From: an uncultured Clostridia bacterium
GTDB taxonomy: Bacteria > Bacillota > Clostridia > Oscillospirales > Acutalibacteraceae
DNA: 5,984 nt
NCBI GenBank assembly: GCA_946626015.1
Contig: CAMOTT010000122.1
Span: 1 to 5,984 of the forward strand
Direction: 5' to 3'
Shown: piece after piece, positions 1-5,400 of the stretch
Layout: each line of letters starts with the position of its first letter
Numbering within the stretch: position 1 is the stretch's first letter
Translations under genes and position numbers: made by a program
The notes under the pieces: model-generated
Databases searched by the model: none
What the model saw: the letters and a program-made list of their open reading frames with translations, nothing else
Told to the model about the DNA's origin: nothing

Positions 1-357
1 GCCGAATACGGCGGCCGTGTGCCGGACACCCTGGAGGAGCTTACCCGTCTCCCCGGCGTGGGCAGAAAAACCGCCAACCTCATCTGCGGAGACGTTTACG
101 GCAAGCCTGCCGTGGTGGCGGACACGCATCTTATCAGGATAACCAACCTTTTGGGTCTGGTGGCCACTAAAAACCCCCTTAAAGTTGAGTTGGAATTAAA
201 AAAGCTGCTGCCCCCGGAGGAGAGCAACAACTTTTGCCACCGCTGTGTGCTTCACGGCAGAGCCGTCTGCGTGGCCAACCGCCCAAGGTGCGGCGAATGC
301 TGCCTGAACACGGTCTGCGTCCATTGTCTCAACAGCAAAAAAGATCAACCTATCTGA
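1..357 (+). CDS. nth: Endonuclease III (DNA glycosylase/AP lyase), C-terminal part
   Basis: Base-excision repair enzyme that removes oxidised pyrimidines and cleaves the abasic strand. The gene enters from the left edge in frame 1 with no start codon in the window; a GTG at 19 is internal, because the codons before it (AEYGGR) continue the family alignment. The helix-hairpin-helix motif LPGVGRKTAN is at bases 49-78. Its Lys codon (67-69) corresponds to E. coli Lys120. The catalytic Asp (121-123, in ADTH) lies 18 codons later, as do Lys120 and Asp138 in E. coli. The C-terminal cluster ligands C-X6-C-X2-C-X5-C start at codons 268, 289, 298 and 316, so the 4Fe-4S site is intact. An extra Cys directly follows the third ligand. 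The end overlaps the convergent gene on the minus strand by 8 bp, leaving no room for a terminator between them. Confidence 0.96.
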   Translation, partial: AEYGGRVPDTLEELTRLPGVGRKTANLICGDVYGKPAVVADTHLIRITNLLGLVATKNPLKVELELKKLLPPEESNNFCHRCVLHGRAVCVANRPRCGECCLNTVCVHCLNSKKDQPI

Positions 358-622
358 CCGCCAGGCTGATAAGTCCGCTTGCCGCCGCCCCTGCCGCAGC
401 GGCAAGGAGGAGGCTCAACGCCTTTTTCACCCTGCTCCGGGTGATCTTTGAGGTGGGAGGCGCGCCGGTCTGGGAGACGATAAGATTAGCCCGTTCCCTG
501 AGCTTGCCCTCGCTGACGCTGCAGCACTCCGGCTTTACAAAGAAAAGCGCCCTTTCAAAATATTCGTTGTCAGTGCCGTTTATCTCAACGACCTGTCTGT
601 TGACTCCTTTTATCAACGTCAA
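350..622 (-). CDS. Small conserved-type protein with C-terminal membrane helix, unknown function
   Basis: I do not recognise a characterised family. From the TTG at 622 the product is 90 residues: a soluble part beginning MTLIKGVNRQVVEI and containing NEYFERALFFVKPE, a basic stretch (KITRSRVKKA), then a hydrophobic Ala/Leu-rich helix close to the C-terminus. This suggests a tail-anchored or peripheral inner-membrane protein. I recall similar short proteins with an IKG...QVVE...YFERALFFV core in Ruminococcaceae, which supports a real gene; that is memory, not a search. The start is uncertain. The frame opens with a TTG at 682 that has no ribosome site. A GAAAGGGG site at 626-633 favours TTG at 622 (very short spacing) or TTG at 616 (9-base spacing). 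The 3' end overlaps nth by 8 bp, and the gene is divergent from ogg across an AT-rich gap. Confidence 0.72.
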   Translation of the reverse strand: MTLIKGVNRQVVEINGTDNEYFERALFFVKPECCSVSEGKLRERANLIVSQTGAPPTSKITRSRVKKALSLLLAAAAGAAASGLISLAVR

Positions 623-775
623 AATCCCCTTTCGTTTTTCTTCCGCTGCTTGCCGAAAGTATTTCGGTAATATTTTGGCCAAAATTTTTGGTGATTATTC
701 CGATTTTTTTCTTCTCTTTTTTTTCGGCTTATTTCGGGATTATATACTTTTCGTATAGCAATGTTTTCCGTTTGA

Positions 776-852
776 TGTGGAAAAGTGTGTGGAAAATGTT
801 AATAACCTGCCCCAAAAAGCTATGTTTTACCACGGTTTACACCGGTGGATAA
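776..852 (-). promoter_or_regulatory. Cluster of three near-consensus DnaA-box-like sites
   Basis: Read on the minus strand, 776-784 and 788-796 are both TTTTCCACA, and 844-852 is TTATCCACC. Each differs at one position from the DnaA box TTATCCACA, and all point the same way. The first two are tandem with 12-bp spacing. They lie just upstream of the possible -10 of the minus-strand gene, so DnaA regulation of that gene or of ogg is conceivable. Nothing else here (no dnaA, dnaN or rpmH) indicates the chromosomal origin. That DnaA binds here is inference. Confidence 0.35.
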
Positions 853-887
853 TTTTATTTTTCTGTTTTAGAATATACATCCGGTTA

Positions 888-905
888 TTTTACCGCTTGG
901 TAAAA
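888..905. repeat. Inverted repeat TTTTACC-GCTT-GGTAAAA
   Basis: Perfect 7-bp arms (888-894 and 899-905) around a 4-base loop, about 80 bp upstream of the ogg start. TTTTACC occurs again at 825-831. No T-run follows, so it is not a good terminator. It could be an operator for ogg or a chance palindrome in AT-rich DNA. Confidence 0.35.
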
Positions 906-985
906 ACGGGCTTGCAGGGGCGTTTTTCAAAAATGTTTACGTCAAAATAGCCAAACTTTTATTTGCCCGAAAGGAACAGTATTTA

Positions 986-1810
986 ATGGAATTTTTGTAC
1001 AATACGGACAAAACCACGGTCACCGGTTTGTCGAACTTCGATCTGGATCTTATTCTCGACTGCGGTCAGGCCTTCCGCTGGAGCAGGGACGGCTCCGGTC
1101 TGTGGCGCGGAGTGGCCTACGGGCTGCCCCTTGCCGCCGCCCAGGAGGGGGATACCCTGACCCTGTACGGAGCTGACCGGGAGGCGTTTGAAAAGGTCTG
1201 GAAAAAATACTTTGATCTGGACAGGGATTACGACAGCCTTTGCCGCAGGTTTGCCGCAGACGGAGCCATGAAAACAGCCATGGAGGCGTACCCGGGCATA
1301 AGGGTGCTCAACCAGGAGCCGTGGGAGGCCCTGTGCTCGTTCATAATTTCCCAAAACAACAACATTCCCCGGATAAAGGGCATAATCGGCAGGCTCTGCG
1401 AAAATTTCGGGGAGAGGACGGGGGAAAGCTATTCCTTCCCCACCCCGGAACGGCTGGCGGCGCTGACGGTGGAGGATCTGGCTGTGCTGCGCGCGGGGTT
1501 CCGGGCAAAATATATACTGGACGGGGCGAAAAAAGTCGCCTCCGGGGAGATCGACCTTGCCGCCATACCCGGCATGGATATCGACTCCGCCCGGGCTGAG
1601 CTCCTCCGCATAAAAGGCGTGGGGCCGAAGGTGGCGGAATGTACCCTGCTTTTCGGCTGCGGTTTTTCTCAGGCGTTCCCGGTGGATGTGTGGATAAAAA
1701 GGGTGCTGGGGGAGCTTTACCCCAACGGTCTGCCGGAGTGTATAATGGGGGATCAGGGCATCGCTCAGCAGTATCTTTTCCATTGGCGAAGAAGTCTTGA
1801 ATTAACTTGA
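986..1810 (+). CDS. ogg: 8-oxoguanine DNA glycosylase/AP lyase (Ogg1 family)
   Basis: Removes 8-oxoguanine opposite cytosine and nicks the abasic site in base-excision repair. The 274-residue protein is complete. An N-terminal OGG_N-type domain holds the signature CGQAFRW (residues 26-32), where Gly27 aligns with the human OGG1 glycine that reads 8-oxoguanine. The HhH-GPD domain follows, with QNNN at 123-126 (the estranged-cytosine Asn pocket, human NNN 149-151 region) and IKGVGPKVAEC ending at Cys219. Catalytic Lys215 and Asp234 (PVDVW) are 19 residues apart, matching human Lys249 and Asp268. Gln261 and Phe265 in AQQYLF match human Gln315 and Phe319. The position of human His270 is Trp236. 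ATG at 986 is preceded by AAAGGA (970-975). Unlike nth, this is the OGG_N-containing branch, so I am confident of Ogg rather than MutY or AlkA. Confidence 0.95.
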   Translation: MEFLYNTDKTTVTGLSNFDLDLILDCGQAFRWSRDGSGLWRGVAYGLPLAAAQEGDTLTLYGADREAFEKVWKKYFDLDRDYDSLCRRFAADGAMKTAMEAYPGIRVLNQEPWEALCSFIISQNNNIPRIKGIIGRLCENFGERTGESYSFPTPERLAALTVEDLAVLRAGFRAKYILDGAKKVASGEIDLAAIPGMDIDSARAELLRIKGVGPKVAECTLLFGCGFSQAFPVDVWIKRVLGELYPNGLPECIMGDQGIAQQYLFHWRRSLELT

Positions 1811-1819
1811 ATTAAATAG

Positions 1820-1848
1820 TTGACAAATCATTTTTGTTGTATTATAAT
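1820..1848 (+). promoter_or_regulatory. Consensus sigma-A promoter of the tRNA-Ala gene
   Basis: TTGACA (1820-1825) and TATAAT (1843-1848) are both perfect matches separated by 17 bp, the optimal spacing. The promoter begins 9 bases after the ogg stop. Transcription should start near 1855, about 20 bases before the mature tRNA, giving the tRNA its own strong constitutive promoter. Confidence 0.95.
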
Positions 1849-1855
1849 CTTCCTT

Positions 1856-1871
1856 GCCGGGTGACCCCGGC
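1856..1871 (+). other. GC-rich hairpin in the tRNA precursor leader
   Basis: GCCGGG (1856-1861) pairs with CCCGGC (1866-1871) around TGAC. It spans most of the predicted 5' leader between the transcription start and the first tRNA base (1876), leaving a 4-base single-stranded gap at the RNase P cleavage site. A role in processing or leader protection is inference. Confidence 0.5.
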
Positions 1872-1875
1872 GCTT

Positions 1876-1951
1876 GGGGGCGTAGCTCAGCTGGGAGAGC
1901 GTACGGTTCGCATCCGTAAGGTCGAGAGTTCGATCCTCTTCGTCTCCACCA
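1876..1951 (+). tRNA. tRNA-Ala (anticodon CGC)
   Basis: A 76-nt cloverleaf with encoded CCA. The acceptor GGGGGCG (1876-1882) pairs with CGTCTCC (1941-1947), with G:U at 3:70 (the alanine identity pair) and at 5:68. D stem GCTC/GAGC, anticodon stem TACGG/CCGTA and T stem GAGAG/CTCTT all close; the T loop is TTCGATC. The anticodon loop TTCGCAT places CGC at 1909-1911, reading the alanine codon GCG. The discriminator is A1948 and CCA is 1949-1951. It is monocistronic: a consensus promoter lies upstream and a terminator begins 3 bases downstream. Confidence 0.97.
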
Positions 1952-1954
1952 TGT

Positions 1955-1984
1955 AAAAGGCACTTGCTTTTGCAAGTGCCTTTT
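1955..1984 (+). terminator. Rho-independent terminator of tRNA-Ala
   Basis: AAAAGGCACTTGC (1955-1967) pairs perfectly with GCAAGTGCCTTTT (1972-1984) around a TTTT loop. The T-run is only 4 bases and lies within the stem's complement to the A-run, so the structure is symmetrical and could also stop transcription from the right. Confidence 0.9.
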
Positions 1985-2090
1985 GCAATAATACCGGCTG
2001 TTGCGGGGGCGCGGCTTTTCGCTTTGAACACAGCGTTTGACAGGGGGTGTCCGGCATAAAACTCAGATTTGATTCCCGCAAGGCAACTCG

Positions 2091-2202
2091 GAGGGATTGT
2101 CAGGCTGAAAAGTCAGAACTTGTACCTATCTAAAACAGCGATTTTTATAAACAATCCCTCAGTCATGCTGACGCATGACAGCTCCCTTTACACAAGGGAG
2201 CC
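2091..2202. repeat. Compound palindromic intergenic repeat (Ruminococcaceae-type element)
   Basis: Three inverted repeats are stacked. GAGGGATTGT (2091-2100) faces ACAATCCCTC (2151-2160), a perfect 10-bp pair across 50 bases. GTCATGC (2162-2168) pairs with GCATGAC (2173-2179). GCTCCCTT (2181-2188) pairs with AAGGGAGC (2194-2201) around TACAC. The order ACAATCCCTC, variable hairpin, CTCCCTTTACACAAGGGAG matches a dispersed intergenic element I recall from Oscillospiraceae genomes. That identification rests on memory. The last hairpin is followed by TCTTTTTGCTTTTT (2206-2219) and may act as a terminator. No transposase and no clear target duplication are visible. Confidence 0.6.
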
Positions 2203-2306
2203 GGGTCTTTTTGCTTTTTGATTTATATTAGCACACAAAACAATACATAAAAATGTAGTGCCATCCCACAATTTTTCGTGAAGAACCTGAAAATTGCACA
2301 AAAATC

Positions 2307-2357
2307 CCTCCGCGGGCTTGTTGAAACCAACAAATTTGTTCCGTGGAGGCTTTTTTT
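2307..2357 (+). terminator. Rho-independent terminator-like hairpin
   Basis: CCTCCGCGG (2307-2315) pairs with CCGTGGAGG (2341-2349), 9 bp with one G:U, followed by C and seven Ts (2351-2357). The long loop can fold again in two exclusive ways: TTGTTG/CAACAA (2318-2333), or the perfect palindrome AACAAATTTGTT (2329-2340). No gene directly upstream needs it; it probably ends a small RNA or read-through and insulates the next promoter. Confidence 0.7.
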
Positions 2358-2368
2358 CTTTTTTGATG

Positions 2369-2400
2369 TTGAAATGTATTTAAATAAATTATATTATAAT
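2369..2400 (+). promoter_or_regulatory. Probable promoter of the surface-protein gene
   Basis: TATAAT at 2395-2400 is a perfect -10. The best -35, TTGAAA (2369-2374), is 20 bp away, longer than ideal; the overlapping TATATT (2390-2395) would give 15 bp. Either way the -35 is weak, suggesting help from an activator or an alternative arrangement. The start would be near 2407, giving a leader of about 90 bases ending in AAAGGAG (2482-2488), 9 bases before ATG. Confidence 0.5.
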
Positions 2401-2497
2401 ACTGAGCCTATCCGGATATCTGCGGACTAAAAAATAATTGCGGAATTCCGTTTTATATATACAGCTCAAATCTTGCCAAAGAAAGGAGTTTGATAAC

Positions 2498-5400
2498 ATG
2501 AAGTTTTTCAAACGCACGCTGAGCGTGATAATCGTAGCCATCATGCTCACAACCACCTTTTTCTTCACGGATGTTGGTATGCTGTTCCCCAAGGCGTATA
2601 GCACCTATACGGACAGCTACAGCACCTACTACTATGCCCCCAGCAGCGGGTACAATTACATCTATGAGACAGGTCTGTACTACTCCTCCAGCAGCAACTC
2701 CGACGCGGAGAGCAATTTGAGGAGCAGAGGCTATACCCCCGTTGGTCACAACTTCAACGCGGGCGACGGCCACAAGTCCAAGTACATCCACCTGGGCGTC
2801 AAGTATGCCACCAACCCCTCGGGTAAGGCGACTGCTTTTCGCTTTATCAATAACAGTTCACCGCCTAACACAAAGACGGACAGCATCAACGGCAATTCCA
2901 ATGTTACTTTCTATAAGATCGGTTCCGGTGCCAACTCCACGCTGACTCCCGATGTAATGGATCATGCAGTCAACCTTAACCTTGGCGGCGGCGGCGATGA
3001 TCCCTTTATCTATGTTACCAACAGTGCCGCGGCAGGTCCGCCAATTACTGACATAATGATGGCCAACGGCAGCAACGCCAACAATACGGCAAAAACCCTG
3101 ACCGACGCGGGCTATACTATCGGTGTTTGGTTCGGAACTTCCGACAGGGCTGACGTTAACAAAGGCCAGGGCGGCGATTTCAACTACTTCGGCTACAAGA
3201 CCTCTATCCCCAAGGTGACGGACGCTGTCAAGAGGCTGATCAGCGCCTACAATATTGCTGTCGATTGCAATTCAAACGGCGGCTCCAACTATTCCGGTCT
3301 CAGCTCCGCTCTGAGCACCGCTAACAGCATCCTTTCCGACTACTGCGCGGACAGTTGGTCGCTGACCTACACCGAGGCCAACGTCAATGCCGCGACCAAG
3401 GCGCTCATGAACGCCATGCCCGCAATGAGCCTTAACACTGAATACGGCGTAAGCATAACCTCAAGCAATTACAGAAGATACTTCAAGTTCACCCCCTCTG
3501 AGGCGGGCGACTATATCTTCTTTGCCACCGGCTCCAACGGAGACCCCACCGCCCACGTTCTGGACGTCAACAGCACCTACGGCGCGGATACCCGGTATTC
3601 TTCAAGCACCCCCACCGGCAACTACGGCATCAAATATTACAACGACGATGTGGCCACCTCCACTACCGGCAGCGCCTCCAACGGAACGATTGTCAGGAAT
3701 ACCCTCGGCCTTGCCAACAATAGAGCGCTGATCGTTGCCACCCTTGCCGCGAATACAACTTATTATGTGGACGCCTGTAACTACAGCGCCCCCTCCAGCA
3801 CGATCTCCTATACCTTCCAGGTGCGCAAGAAGGTCAACGTGACCTTCGATTCCACCGGCGGCTCGGGAAATGTCACCCTCTCTCTGCCCTCCGGCTACGG
3901 CACCATGAAGATGAACCAGTCGGGCGTTTCCAGGACGAACCACAGCATTTTGGCGTGGTCACTCGCCAGCGACAGGAAGATGCTCAAGACCTGCATGGCA
4001 TCGGCAACCATTTCCGTCCCCACCAGCAACACTACCTATTTCGCTATCTGGGATCCCGGCTCATCGGGAGCCACCGCGCTCTCGCTTAACAGCGGCTCGG
4101 ATTACACTGCCACCCTTTCCGCAAAGGGTCAGATAAACTACTATTCCTTTACCCCCTCCACCACGGGCAAATATATAATCTACGGTACGTCCTCGTCTAC
4201 CGAGGCCAACGCCGTCGACCCCTATGTGATCGTATGGGCAAAGAGCAGCCTGACCTCCAACCCGGACACCCGAGTCGGATTTCAGGACGACGGTGACGCC
4301 ACCGTCCGCTCAGCCCTCGGAGGCAACACCTCCTCAGTGGCAAGGAACTTTGCCCTTGAGGTCAATCTCACCGCGAACACGGCCTACGTTTTCGGCATCA
4401 AGTCCTGCCACGGCAGCACCGGCGACGGCGGCAACAGCAACACCACAGGGCAAAACTGCAGTATCGGCTCGGTCAAGTTCCGCTTTGAGAGTGTCCCCAC
4501 CGTCACCTATAATGCAAACGGCGGTTCGGTTTCCCCCTCCTCGGCAGAGGTCTATTGGAGCAGGAGCTACGGCACCCTGCCCACCCCCACAAGGCGCGGC
4601 TATACCTTCAACTACTGGCAGGGCCAGTCTGATTCAAACTACCTTGTAAACGATTCCACCGAGCGCTCCGTTACAGGCGCCTCCGGCAGCTACACCAACG
4701 GCATGCAGTGGAGCCTTATCCCCTCCTTCCAGTCCGGCGAGTCCTACACTCTGGAATTCGACGCCAAGGGCACCGGAAACGTTTACACCTACTTCTACGG
4801 CAACGGCAGTTACCTGCAGGTGGGCAGCGCCACCCGCAACGGCACAGCCGTTTCCGTCGGCAGCGACGGCAACATTGCCACCCCTGTCACCTCCAGCTAT
4901 CAGCACTTCACCATTGTCTATACCCTTAATAACAGCGGTGACGGAAGCCAGACCAAACATATGCTTTTCCGCGCGTGGGACGGCAGCTCCGTAACCTATA
5001 AGAACGTTAAGATCTACCAGACCAAGTTCCTTTCAAACGGCACCGTCAGGATCCCCTATAACCACACCCTGACCGCCCAGTGGACGCAGATCCCCATCTA
5101 CAAAGTTACCCTTAACAACCAGTCCGCCACCACAGCGGGCACCACGGAGTATTGGTATTTCTATAATACCACTTATGATGGAAAGTATTATTACACATCC
5201 TCAGACTGCGCCGCGTCCTCATGGCTGACCAATGAGACCATCACCAAGCCCACCAAGACGGGCTACACCTTCGGCGGCTACTATACCTCCACAAACGGCG
5301 GCGGCACCCAGTACGTCAACGCGAACGGCCTGACCGTAAACAGCATTTACGCCAACAGGAACGCCAACACCACCCTCTACGCAAAGTGGACGGCGAATGT

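Larger units (their letters stand above)
623..985. other. AT-rich divergent intergenic region between the small gene and ogg
   Basis: No convincing gene lies here; both flanking genes read outwards from it, so it should carry both promoters. For the minus-strand gene a perfect TATAAT (reverse complement of 739-744) is present but has only a weak -35. For ogg, TTTACG (936-941) and TTTATT (958-963), 16 bp apart, are a weak candidate pair. Also present are three DnaA-box-like 9-mers (776-852), the 8-bp palindrome CACCGGTG (840-847) and an inverted repeat at 888-905. Long T-runs on the plus strand (about 684-724) precede the small gene's coding part. Confidence 0.6.
1985..2497. other. Gene-free region between tRNA-Ala and the surface-protein gene
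   Basis: I see no credible protein gene in these 513 bases. From 1985 to 2090 there is only a lone TTGACA (2037-2042) without a matching -10. A compound palindromic repeat occupies 2091-2202, and an AT-rich stretch follows to about 2268. A weak hairpin, CAATTTT (2269-2275) with AAAATTG (2290-2296), precedes the terminator at 2307-2357. The rest is the promoter and 5' leader of the downstream gene. Confidence 0.75.

Noticed and set aside
234..758. Plus-strand open frame of 174 codons spanning the nth end and the gap
   Set aside because: It overlaps nth and the antisense small gene in the wrong frame, has low-complexity Phe-rich sequence from T-runs, and has no family resemblance or ribosome site.
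623..985. Chromosomal replication origin
   Set aside because: Only three imperfect boxes, and none of the usual neighbours (dnaA, dnaN, rpmH) are present.
983..1783. Minus-strand open frame of 266 codons opposite ogg
   Set aside because: It is the antisense shadow of a well-supported ogg; the translation is Pro/Arg/His-rich with no recognisable domain.
2037..2042. TTGACA as a possible promoter -35 after the tRNA terminator
   Set aside because: No acceptable -10 at 16-18 bp; the nearest A-rich hexamer (2057-2062) is only 14 bp away and matches poorly.
1828..2081. Two short minus-strand frames across the tRNA
   Set aside because: They translate the antisense of tRNA-Ala and its terminator, a frequent source of false proteins near tRNA genes.
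2453..2791. Minus-strand frame of 112 codons with hydrophobic Val/Ala-rich sequence
   Set aside because: It lies opposite the signal peptide and N-terminal coding region of the surface protein; the hydrophobicity mirrors the codon pattern of the real gene.
3522..4960. Several short plus- and minus-strand frames rich in Pro/Thr or Gly/Val within the surface-protein gene
   Set aside because: They are out-of-frame readings of GC-rich, Thr/Ser/Gly-biased codons; the long frame from 2498 explains the region.
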